Assembly (NCBI GenBank): GCA_930367215.1
Contig: OV884056.1
Location: 94,763,285-94,827,284 of the forward strand
Direction: 5' to 3'
DNA length: 64,000 nucleotides
From: Pollenia angustigena
Taxonomy: Eukaryota > Arthropoda > Insecta > Diptera > Polleniidae
The position numbers and the translations under genes were made by a program. Below the pieces are notes generated by a model, which saw nothing but the letters and a program-made list of their open reading frames with translations, made no database searches and was not told the origin of the DNA. Below, in pieces: positions 54,289-64,000 of the stretch. Position 1 is the stretch's first letter. The number at the start of each line of letters is the position of its first letter.

Positions 54289-54644
54289 AGCAGACCATAC
54301 ACGATTCAATTCAATTGTCAACTGAGTCGGTTGTTGTCCAAATCAAAGCGTGTATGGCCTTGTCAGTTGATTAGTTTGACGGTTGTCGAGTTGGTTGAAG
54401 AAAAATCAAAAGATATTGATTTTTTGAAGTTGACTACTAAGTCTTCCAATTCGATTGAACTGTGTGTGCTCAAGTCTCTTGATCAGCTGTCAAAATTAAT
54501 TTTTGTAGTTAAGTATTTTAAAAATTGTATTTTATTTCATTAAATTTTAAAATAAATTAAAAATCTTTCAATTCAGTTGATGAAGTTGTCAACTGGGTTG
54601 AAAGACTCGGTTGACAACTGAATTGAACCGTGTATGGGGCGCAT
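54289..54644. mobile_element. Harbinger-like MITE, same family as 31205-32061
   Basis: Ends GACCATACACGATTCAATTC and, inverted, CCCCATACACGGTTCAATTC, with CAACTGAGTCGGTTG-type phrases inside. TAA flanks both sides (54286-54288, 54645-54647). Confidence 0.75.
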
Positions 54645-55124
54645 AATATCTATATTGATATTTTTCCTATCGATATTTTCGATAGTATCGATAGTTTCCC
54701 AGCACTATTATGTATGGTAAACTTATGCAAAAAATATTACAGGATATAATTTGCATTGTTTACAATTTTTGTATAAATTCAATCTCGAACATTTTTTTGG
54801 ATTTACATACATATTTCATTATAGAATTTTGCGAAGTTATTTCATATGAAATAAGTGGATTTCTGTACATTTTGTTGAGGACTTATTTCATTAATTTTTG
54901 GGGAATTATTTCATGGCGCCTAAAATTTAATATCTGGCTTTTGTAAAATTTTATAAGATAAGGATTTGCAGTGTGATAAAAAAAATCCAACGAACGTATG
55001 CATAAAAAAATTTTCAATATTTGCAATAGAGCAGTCAAAAATGCCAAGATATTTGCAACAGAAAACAAATATTTGTAATAATTTTTTTGTTTTGCTGAGG
55101 TAACGAAGCAAAAACGGAACAAAC

Positions 55125-58100
55125 CTTTGCTGCTTTCAGTGTTGGCGTTTGTTGTTGTAGCTGCTGCTGTTGTAACTGTGTTTTATGTTTTGATGTAGCA
55201 ATCATAGCTTGACTTTGCGTTTTACTTGTTTGTTGCTGTAGCGCCAAAGAAGATGACGACAAAGATGTCTGTGGCTGTTGTTGTTGCTGTTGCTGCTGAA
55301 TAACAGGCAACGATGATATTTTTTGCTGTATTATAGAAGGATGTTGCTGTTGTTCAATAACAGCTCTAATTTGTTGCTGTACCTGTTGTTGTAAGAGTGG
55401 TGGTGTTGTTGCTGTAGATCCTGGCGTGCCCTGTGGGGCTTGTGTTGTTATTATCGTCTGTGAGTTCAGTTGGCATTGTTGGGGCGGTTGCTGGGCCTGT
55501 GTTATGACAGTTTCTTTAATTTCTATAGCACGCATGCCCACACCACTAGTGGCACCGCCACCACTTAATATAACATGGCGCTTCTCAGTCGGTCCCGATA
55601 TAATGTGCTGTTGTATAATTGACTGATGTTGTTGTAGCTGTGGTATAGCCACCGGAGTGGAAGGTGCATTTGACGACTGTACTAATGAAACTGTTTTAGC
55701 CACGCGTGTTATGGTGGCTGGCTGTGGTTGTTGATTTGGTGTCGATTGTTGTGCTATTGGCTGGTGAAGTTTTATGGTGGCTGGTATTTGATTTAATTGA
55801 TTAAGCAAAGAAGGTGATATTTGACCCGCCTGAATTGGTTGAGTTTGCGACTGCTGTTGTTGTGGATTTGATGTTTGTATGATTTGTCGTGTTTGACTTT
55901 GGACCGGTACATGTTGTATGTGTGTAGCCGTACCAGTTTGTGGATTGATGAATATTTGTTGTGGAGTTTGAGGTCTTTGTGTGACTAGGACCTGTTGGCC
56001 TTGAGAAGTGGTCATTATCATTTTTTGTCCTTGGCAAGGCGGACCAGTAGTAATTATTTGCTGCTGTTGTCCCGGCATATGTTGTTGTTGCAATATAATT
56101 ATGGTTTTCTGTCCAGTCGATTGTTGTTGCGGAGTTTGTGTTACCAGAACTGTTTGTGTAGGCTGTGGTGGTGGAGGAGGAGCTTGTGACTGTGCTGGTT
56201 GAGCTACTAAATAGGTTTGTCCTTGTTGATTTGTTGCTAAAACATACGTTTGCTGTTGTTGTGGTGCAGATTGTATCATTTGTTGTATAATCTGGGTTTG
56301 GCCTTGTTGTTGCAATTCCATAGATTTTTGCTGCAAAATAACTGGAACGGTTTGTAGGCCTTGGTCTGTTTTAATTGTTGCCATAGCGTTGGGCATCTGA
56401 GGCGAAGATGTTGCTACGGGTTGTGTTATTTTAAGTTGTGGTTGACTCGATTGAAACACCAATTGCCTTTGCACTGCCGGAAGGGAAGGTGCTGTTGACT
56501 GTTGCTGTACCTTAGCTGGTAAAATAAGAGATGTCTGTTGAATTTGAGATTGTTCCAGTGTTTGAGGGGGTGGCGCTTGTTGTTGTGTAGAAAACTCCTC
56601 AAGATCTTCATCCTCCAAGATGGAGGCAGCCATTTCAGCATATAAGTTTGCGGCATTTTTCGAAGGGGTCACTTGTACTTCCTCTTTTGCTGAGTTAGAT
56701 TCAATGGCCAAGCGTTTGTTGTTTCCTAATTGATCCTCTATTTTACGCTTTTGTATTATGCTGCTCGGTAATGGTGGGTCAACAATTTTCTTATCTAAAA
56801 TGTCTACCAACATCTGGTTGGCTAAAATTATGGGCCTTCCGGATGCATCCTTTGCAACATTTGCACCGCTTAGCGGAGCTAATGGCGGAGGTGTTGATTC
56901 GGATACTTGTGTTTTTTTATCCAAAATGGGAGGATGTGGATTTAAAGGTTTTATAGTAGTTTGTCCCACTTTAACTGGAGTATGTTGCATTAAGGTATTG
57001 TTTACTAAAGCAGTAATGGCCGTGCTAGCAACTTTAATTGGTTGTGCTGTAGTAGTTGTAGGAACAGAGCAAATAGCTTGAGCTGTAGGCATTGTTGTTG
57101 GGTTTTGATTTTGTTTTTGCTGTCTTTGATTGACCTTATTTGCCAGCATACTTTTTATAAGGGAAGTTGAAGGATTTTGTGTTGATTGTATAGCTGGACT
57201 AGCTTCTGCGATTGGCATAGGTTCGGGCTCTGGCGCTGGGACTGTTGGTAGAGTTTGATTTTCTAATTTCGAAGAAATTTCTTCCTTTTGCTCTATATCC
57301 ATTTTTTCTTCGTTTTTAGTTTCGTTTTGCTGAGAAGAGTTCTTTTTAGGCACTTGAACGAAAGGTTGTGTCATTGATGGATCAACAGGATAAGAATCTG
57401 CTTTAACAGTATCAGCCGAATTGGCAGCAGTTAAATTATCAGTCGCGGGTGCGCTTGTTGTTTGTGCAGATTGAGGCGATGATGGGTTAGTAGCTACCAC
57501 AGATGGTTGTGTCAAAGCTGCTTCCATTTGTTGTTTCAACTTTTTCTTAGATTTTCTAGCAGAACCTGTACTTTCGGTTTGCTTTCCCGATGGCGAAGCT
57601 TGACCTTGACCTACTAAAACAATGGATTTCTGCAAAGGCAGCGGTTGAGCTCTCAATCTAATTGATACATAGTGCATCCCAGGTAAATCAGTGCTATCTG
57701 CCTTTCTGACTGTAGCTGGACCAACTGAAGCAGTAAAAATTAGACGTACTAATTTAGGAAAATGCAAATGGTTAACCACTGAATGCTTCCCAGACTTTTG
57801 ACAGTGAGACAAATACATGCGATATAATTCTTGTGTTTCAATGTGACTCTCCACATTGGCGGTACGCTCGAAGGTGGCTCCTAGCCAAGCTAAAGCGTAT
57901 TGTTCATCATCATGTGTAAAGTTTTGAGGCATTTGCAATTGTTGGGATTGGGATTGCTGCTGCTGATTTTGGGATTGTGATTGTTGTTGCTGTCCATGTT
58001 CAGTAGAAGTTTCGGGTACTTCTGAAACGTTCGTTGGGTTTGGATTTGGTTGAAGAATTTGCGGTTTAATTTGATTTTGGCTGGTAATTGTTGTGGTTTG

Positions 58101-59607
58101 TTTTTGAATATTGGTTACGTTTTGCAAGTTGGCAATATTCTGAGCCACCAAGGGTAGCATATTTCCTGGCACGGTTTCAACAACACGCATCAATATACAA
58201 CCATCTGGTCCATAAGTCTGAGCCTCTACAGTAATCAGAGATATTAGCTGGTCTACAATTCCTTTTACCTGCATTATTGAATGACAACTTTTAGGACCTA
58301 AACAGGTCAGAGCGTAAATAGCTTCCAGAGTAAACAGAAGTAGCATAATGTCATTAAGAGATAAAAACAAAGCTATGGTGTTGTAAAAATTTGTATTTAA
58401 ACATTTTAGCACATATTCTTCATTTGTGTCCTTTTGACAGAGTTTGTATAAAATCTCCAAGCAGTTAATGATGACACCTCTATCGGATCCTTCAATGCCA
58501 TCACACAATGTAGCCATTAAGCTGCGCGATAAATCGTCAATCGTAGGATCTGAAATTTCTAATTCACCTGCTACATTGCCAGCTATTTCAAGAGCCAGAA
58601 TGTGAACATTGCTCCAGCGTATATTTGAACTCATTACCAAAAATCTCAGGAATGTTTTGTTTCTTACTAATACTCCCAAATTCTCATCCTGGAAACTCAA
58701 ATTACGAAATATTGATATAACTTGTAAGACACGCTGGCCAACATAGTCCTGCGTACCCAAACCAGTACGTAAATTCAAAAAATCTAATTCATTACAATCT
58801 TGCCATAAACCCTCCATTTCAGGTTTTCCATCATCGTAATCATTTATTACACCAGCCTCACGCAATGCTTGTTCATTACAATACAACTCCAATATTTGGG
58901 GTTTGTCATTTAACAAATCGTACCAAAATCCATACAAAGAATGATGTCTAACACCACTATAAATGTGTTGAAAAAGCTTTCGCATGGTATAGTCTGAAAA
59001 AACGCCGGTGTGGGCCAACAAAGCATCCAACAACTTTGGATATTCATTTAATTTCAAGGTATGTTTACTTTCATTGGCCATTAGGGTGCACGCATTAATG
59101 GCAAAATCTTGTTCATTTGGAAGTGGAGAGAGCAATGACAACATTAATTTCTCATATGGAGAGGGTTTATGAAGTTCTGTGGATAACTTAAATTGTCTTC
59201 GTCTATCCATGTTCACATGATGCTGTCGATAGTTATAAGTCATAGCAACATTGTGTACGATGGCCGGGTTAGAACTAGAATAAGAGGAAGGATACCTTGA
59301 ACCTCTTCCTCTCCCACCACCAATATTAAATTCATTTGTATCGGCCGCCTCTAAAGCATCTACTTTATCGGGGTCTTCGCCAAAGTAGCTTAAGCGTTCG
59401 TATTTTTCCAACACACGACGATAAATATATTTTAGAGCTGCCGAACCATTGACTATTTTCTCTTCTAAGCCCAATGCGGGCAAAATTTCATCCCATTCAT
59501 CGCGCATATTGACTTTTTGAAAACCACCTCTTTCTGTTACCTCACAATATAAGCGATGAAGATCAACCTCTCTACCTGTTATTTTCGGCATGTGCATAAT
59601 TGGAGTG
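55125..59607 (-). CDS. Bap170: Bap170 (ARID2), main coding exon; N-terminus outside window
   Basis: Bap170 is the signature subunit of the PBAP form of the Brahma chromatin-remodelling complex and acts in the nucleus. The exon begins after acceptor TTTCTTTTAG at 59608 with a split codon (phase 2): (G)TPIMHMPKI, the middle of the ARID domain. The rest of ARID (VDLHRLYCEVTERGGFQKV to YERLSYFGED) fills residues 1-75. An ARM-like helical region covers about 120-490, with an LxxLL-type KLLDALLAHTG. An RFX-type winged-helix region lies at about 564-655 (YALAWLGATFERTANVES to MHYVSIRL), then a basic RKSKKKLKQQ. The last 800 residues are Gln/Pro/Thr-rich, as in activator-type subunits. The M at 59597 is internal to ARID, so it is not the start. 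Confidence 0.95.
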
Positions 59608-60883
59608 CTAAAAGAAAAATTTGGTTGATTATTAATTGAAAAAAAAGATTAGATATTGGGTTTTAGATTTCTTTAAAATCCCAGAAAAATCTAGGTATAT
59701 TGATGTCCGTCCGTCCAGCTGATGAATTTTGATACATAGATTATAATTGTCACAATTGTAAGTACCGTTCAATAATTTCACATATCCCTTATACAAAGCT
59801 TCTTTCCGGAGAATAATTTGTGCCCAGTAAGCATTTTTATTGTTAGTATTTGTTTAGATTTAATTTGGCCAAACATATTTTATTGCCGTCTAAATCATTT
59901 TACCAAATTGAACAACAATCGTTTACAGAATTGAACACAGGCACACACTTTCGAAAATTGTTCTTTAATACTGTTGTGTTGGGTATCAAATTATCGGGCT
60001 TGAATAAACTACTTTTTTACATTTTTTTTTGATATAACTGCCGTTAGAAAAAATTTTGTAGATCTAACGGCACTTTACTATAGCCACTTTTACCATAATT
60101 GATGATTTTGGGATCCAAAATGGCCCGTCAATTTGACGATTTACGCTCTAAATTTTACGACTTTCAAATCATAAATTTTGAACTCAGTTTTTAATATTTT
60201 ATATTTTTGAATAACTTTTGGATAAGAAAGAAGAAAAGAAGATTTTGGATATACTCCAAGTGAGATAAGAGAAATATCTTTAAAATCATTGATTCCTGGG
60301 CTTCAATTCCAATCTAAAGAAAAAGTTATTGGAGCTAAACTAAGATGAAATTATATCCGCTTGTCGAATTCAAGAACAGATATAAATACAGGCAATCGCA
60401 GACTTCCAAATGTCGAGGGCGAAATGGTCAATAGAGTATCTTTAAAGCCTGAATGGACAAAACAAGAGAGCGATGAACGCGGAAGGTGTGGTAAAAAAAA
60501 AATCAATAGCTCAGACCGAATTACGTCTTATCTCAACAAACATAGATAATTTATACATTTGTATTAGCTGTTTGTTTTCTGTCCATACTGAACGAGAAAA
60601 AAGTTTGATATGTAATAAAATAAAATACGAAACTTTTAAAAAATAAAACCTAATTTGGTACATGGAAAATTAGTCAAAAAGGTGAGGTATTACAGGATAC
60701 ATTCTTTTATTTGTTTGCAATCCATATCGCACCTTGAATTTTTTTCACCTTTTGGAATAAATCAAAACGTAATATATGTACATATCTACCCGCTGTAAAA
60801 ATAAGCTATTTTGTCTGCTTTTTTTTAATGAAAAAGTTGGTTTAAAATAGGGATGTAACGATGCGCCTTTTTGTCGATACGAT
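59608..60883 (-). other. Bap170: Bap170 upstream intron (part)
   Basis: No coding sequence for the first half of the ARID domain is visible between 59608 and 64000, so this is intron and the preceding exon lies beyond the window. About 59700-60015 is a diverged copy of dispersed repeat A (GATGTCCGTCCGTCC, later GGTATCAAATTATCGGGCTT). The rest is AT-rich. Confidence 0.75.
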
Positions 60884-61016
60884 ACCGATACTAGAGTTGT
60901 CAATTATTCGCCTTTCAACTTTGTTCGAATATTTCAAATAATTGTTTTTGTTCGTTCGATCAAACGATTAAATCTTAAAAATTATTCGATTAATCGATGA
61001 GAATAACGAATAAAAA

Positions 61017-61017
61017 A

Positions 61018-61051
<34 letters not shown>

Positions 61052-61075
61052 GTTATTACTATTATTATATTCCAT
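61017..61075. repeat. (ATT)n microsatellite
   Basis: About 19 tandem ATT units with two interruptions (GTT, ACT), inside the hAT-type element. Confidence 0.95.
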
Positions 61076-61259
61076 TCCATTAATCTACAACTATCTCCTT
61101 TATTTTTATGATGCTTGTCAAATATTTGTTTAATAAGAACATAAAATACATTTTTGAAATACTATGAGTACTAAACACGGTTTTTGCTTACTAAACATTG
61201 AGATTAATTACAATCAGGGCTATGGCTACAATATTTTTTAACTTTTCTACATTTTTTTA

Positions 61260-62030
61260 AAGGGTGGTCCAACTATAATGCACGATGTTAATTGTGAGTC
61301 GCAGTTTATTGTCAATTTTTTTTGACAACCTTAATTTGACATGTCTCTGTTTTAGTGTTTGACACATTCAACCATGGAAAGGTACGCAATTGAGCAGCGC
61401 GTTATGATTGTTGAAGTCTTTTACGAAAATGGGCGTTCAAATCCAAATGCATTTCGGCCACTTCGTGGTTTTATTAGTCAGCATAAACGACTAAATGTGT
61501 CCACAATCGGGAGAATTGTGCGTTAATTTCAGCAAACCGGGGATGTAGGAAATGTGAAAACAGCTGTGCATGCTAGCGCAGCTCGTTGATGGGCTGGTGG
61601 CGTCATCGGGCCGCATATCTTCGACAATTGTGTTCGATATCACGACATGACAACGGACTTCTTGTAGCCAGAAATTGAGGATATGAACATGGAGGATATG
61701 TGGTTCCAACTCTTTTGCGCTCTTTTGCGCGACAAATTCAATGGCCGTGTTAAAAGAAAAATTGTAGGTCAATAAGCCAAGAACAATTCAGGAGCTAAAG
61801 GATAAGATAATTCAGCACATCAACGATATAGAACCTTAATTTTGTCTCAGAATAATTGAAAATATGGGCCATCGAAAAGAGGTATGCCACTGTAGCCGTG
61901 GCGAGCATTTGACCGATATTTTGTTTCAAACATAGTTGTCATAGATCTTTCTATAACAATAAAAAATATTCTCTGAAAACTTAATGTTTTATTTACAATT
62001 AACATCGTGCGTTTTTGTTAGACCGCCCTT
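61260..62030 (+). mobile_element. mariner-family element with decayed transposase
   Basis: Inverted ends of about 36 bp (AAGGGTGGTCCAAC and, inverted, AAGGGCGGTCTAAC, both followed by GCACGATGTTAATTGT), flanked by TA. The plus strand from 61374 reads MERYAIEQRVMIVEVFYENG, the helix-turn-helix start of a mariner-like transposase. After a large internal deletion, fragments of the catalytic half follow (GGVIGPHIF and IEDMNMEDMWFQ), with stops at several points. The first catalytic Asp region is gone. It is a non-autonomous copy. Confidence 0.9.
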
Positions 62031-62256
62031 TATAAAACCATTAAAAACGTATAAGAATAAATCAAATTCTAAGCTTTTTTTTAATAAAATTGTTCGATTA
62101 ATCGACAATAATTAATCGATTTATTCGTTATTCGAAAATCGCCATTTTAAAATTAATCGAGCAAGAGTTTGGTTTTGTTTGATCGATTAATCGAATTATT
62201 CTTAATCGGCTGACAACTCTAACCGATACTCAAAAGGAAATGGGTGCGTTCGTAAA

Positions 62257-64000
62257 TTTTTTTTTTTTTTTTTTTTTTTATTAATTTTATTAGTATTCAA
62301 AATACTTTTAAGATTTCAACTATTTTTAAAATATTTTTACAAAAATTGTAATTAATTCTATACATTTTCATTGTATCTTATAAAATTTGCACATTTTCTC
62401 TTAAATATATTAATATTTTCTTCATGTTTTATATTAAATGGTAAAACATTGAAAAGGTTGAGTCCTTTGTAAAATAAAGATCGCTGCCTATGTGTTGTCA
62501 TAACCCTTTGAATTCGAAAATCTCCTGCATTTCTTAGTCCATATGGTTGTACTTCGCTGACATATTTTATTTGTTCGCATAGATATTCTGGCGCATCTCC
62601 TTGTCTCATCTTCTTAATAAAGTTCAATGTGTTGAGTTTCAATCTTTGTTGTACATTCATCCATTTAAGATTTAAAAGCATATCACTTACATGAGTATAT
62701 CTATTGCATTTTAAAATTGATCTCATTGCCTTGTTTTGTAGTTTTTGCATTCTTTCTATCTGGTTTGCATTACAGCATGTGTATATTATTGTCGATCCGA
62801 ACTCAAAATGTGGCTTAATTATAGTGTTATATATATTTACCGCCGTTGTTTTTGATAACTTATTTCTTATTCTTTTAAGAAATCCTATTTTTTTGCCAAT
62901 CTTTTTACATGTGTATTCTATATGTTCATTAAATTTTAATTTTTTATCTATTATAAAACCAAGATATTTTATTTGTTCTACTTTTTCTATAATTTGATCA
63001 TTTATTTTTAGTATTTGCTCGGAGTTCATATTTATTTCCATTGCTTTTGTTTTATTTTCATTAAGTTTTAGTTTGTTCATCTTTAACCAAGTATTTATGT
63101 TATTTATATCATATTTCATATTTTCTCTACATCTTTCGTCATCATCACCTTCAGTGTATATTAGTGTGTCATCTGCATACAGAACCATTTCACTCCTCTC
63201 TAATATATTTGGCATATCATTAATATATAAAATATATAATAGGGCACCTAAAATAGAACCTTGTGGTACTCCAAAATCATTTTTAATTTCATCGGATATA
63301 ACGCCATTTACTTTTGTAATTTGTTTTCTATTTTTTAAATACGACTCAAACCATTTTAATTCTATATCTCTTATACCATACATATATAGTTTTTTCACCA
63401 TTTTTTCTGTCAATTGTTTCGAATGCTCGTTTAAAATCGAGAAATACTGCCATAACTTTCTTTGTTTTTTCAATATTTTTCCATTTGCTTACTACATAGT
63501 ACATAGTTTACAGTTGTTTCACATGAGTACTTCTTACGAAAACCCGATTGATATTTTGACAAAATGCTGTTTTTTTTCAATATATACTTCAAGTTGTTCT
63601 TTAACGACTTTTTCCAAAATTTTTTCACACGATTTTAATGTATTTATCGGTCGATATTCTTCACATTTATTTGTTTTTGATACTTTTTCTATTGGTGTTA
63701 TCATAGTTTGTTTCCAACTTTCAGGAAATTCTCCAATTTCTAATGATTTGTTTATAATTTTTAATATTATTTCTCCTGTTATATTCCAAGTATTCAGAAT
63801 AATTTTATTGGATATTTTATCACAGTCAGATTTATTTTTCATTTGTTTTATTATGTTCTGAAGTTCTAAAATGTTTATTGCACGGAATTTGAAATTGTTG
63901 TTTATCACAGTTATATTGTTTTCATATTGCACATTTGTAATTGAGTCTCTTATTGTTTTAATACTATCTACAAAATAATTATTGAAGTTACAAGCTATTT
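62257..64000 (-). pseudogene. LINE reverse transcriptase, frameshifted, cut by window edge
   Basis: A 23-base T run (62257-62279) is the poly-A tail on the minus strand. The C-terminal frame 63473-62358 carries FGVPQGSILGALLYILYIND, the active site MVLYADDTLIY, LKLNENKTKAMEIN and a thumb/C-terminus ending CANFIRYNENV. Upstream, FLDFKRAFETIDR (motif A, about 63450-63410) is in another frame, and 63932-63534 has SWKQTMITPIEK and EYRPINTLKSCEKILEKVV. A QSGFRKKYSCETTVNYVL block bridges them in a third frame. At least two frameshifts disable it. Jockey/CR1-type by style; the endonuclease should lie beyond 64000. Confidence 0.9.

Larger units (their letters stand above)
52736..54707. mobile_element. 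non-autonomous hAT element hosting several insertions
   Basis: Ends TAGTGCTGGGA / TTCCCAGCACTA with subterminal ACTATCGATA phrases, exactly flanked by the 8-bp duplication TTATGTAT (52728-52735 and 54708-54715). The 1972 bp contain no transposase. Most of it is later insertions: an inner GTTTCCAC-ended element, a palindromic MITE, a TRIM-like element and a Harbinger-like MITE. Confidence 0.92.
49335..55124 (-). other. Bap170: Bap170 large intron
   Basis: Donor AAG|GTTTGT at 55125/55124 and acceptor TTTTAG|CTG at 49335/49334, both in phase 0. The exon 2 frame runs only about 30 further codons into the intron before a stop, so splicing is required. The 5.8 kb is almost all mobile DNA: MITEs at 49895 and 50214, a fold-back at 51735, a dispersed repeat at 52090 and a nested hAT complex at 52736-54707. 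Confidence 0.88.
60892..62221. mobile_element. hAT-type element containing a mariner
   Basis: Ends TAGAGTTGTCA / TGACAACTCTA flanked by the exact 8-bp duplication ACCGATAC (60884-60891, 62222-62229). Subterminal regions have many ATTCG and ATTAATCGAT motifs on both sides. Length 1330 bp, of which 771 bp are the mariner insertion; no hAT transposase. Confidence 0.93.

Noticed and set aside
55426..57081. Several Cys/Val/Leu-rich plus-strand frames
   Set aside because: Antisense shadows of the Gln-rich part of Bap170.
61491..61772. 93-codon minus-strand frame
   Set aside because: Antisense to the mariner transposase fragments.
63073..63861. 262-codon plus-strand hydrophobic frame
   Set aside because: Antisense to the LINE reverse transcriptase; its Phe/Ile/Ser-rich composition is the expected complement of a Lys/Asn/Glu-rich protein.

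Overview
This window looks like AT-rich nuclear DNA of a higher dipteran, most likely a calyptrate fly (blow fly or house fly type). The evidence is a spliced, glutamine-rich fly orthologue of Bap170/ARID2, and a dense mix of BEL/Pao, 412-like Gypsy, CR1/Jockey-like LINE, hAT, mariner and PIF/Harbinger-like elements. The species guess is inference. I saw no bacterial-type operons, tRNA, rRNA or CRISPR.

Only one host gene is clear: Bap170, the ARID2-type subunit of the PBAP (SWI/SNF) chromatin remodeller, on the minus strand. A 4.48 kb exon (59607-55125) carries the second half of the ARID domain, an ARM-like helical region, an RFX-type DNA-binding domain and a long Gln-rich tail. A 5.8 kb intron (55124-49335) follows, then the last exon (49334-48147) with two C2H2-like fingers and the stop codon. 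The exon coding the start of the protein and of the ARID domain is not in the window and should lie beyond 64000. The Bap170 introns are full of young nested transposons.

Region 2.3-22.9 kb is a retrotransposon graveyard, almost all on the minus strand: a BEL/Pao gag fragment with LTR and primer-binding site (2367-3335); an unrecognised decayed protein-coding stretch (3336-4384); a 412-like Gypsy element with identical LTR segments, gag and two unusual leader ORFs, but no pol beyond protease (4446-7345); a BEL gag remnant (7534-8264); a second, broken Gypsy element (8266-12440); and a large BEL/Pao element (12674 to about 22850) split by a nearly full-length CR1/Jockey-like LINE with a PHD-finger ORF1 (15604-20359).

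Region 22.9-48 kb is mostly non-coding. It holds many small DNA transposons whose ends and target duplications can be read directly, several nested inside one another, some with near-perfect palindromic structure (33762-34016, 38498-39381). It also has a possible copia-like remnant with two small divergent ORFs (23390-26040), dispersed calyptrate-type repeats and a LINE RT fragment (44700-45345).

The right end (59.6-64 kb) is Bap170 intron sequence with a hAT-like element (60892-62221) that contains a decayed mariner (61260-62030), followed by a frameshifted LINE that runs off the window edge (62257-64000).

The most unusual items are the RING-H2 and single-pass membrane ORFs in the leader of the 412-like element, the multi-level nest inside the Bap170 intron (including a two-LTR, TRIM-like element with 15-bp flanking repeats), and the unrecognised coding remnant at 3336-4384. 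All boundaries and reading frames were worked out by eye.
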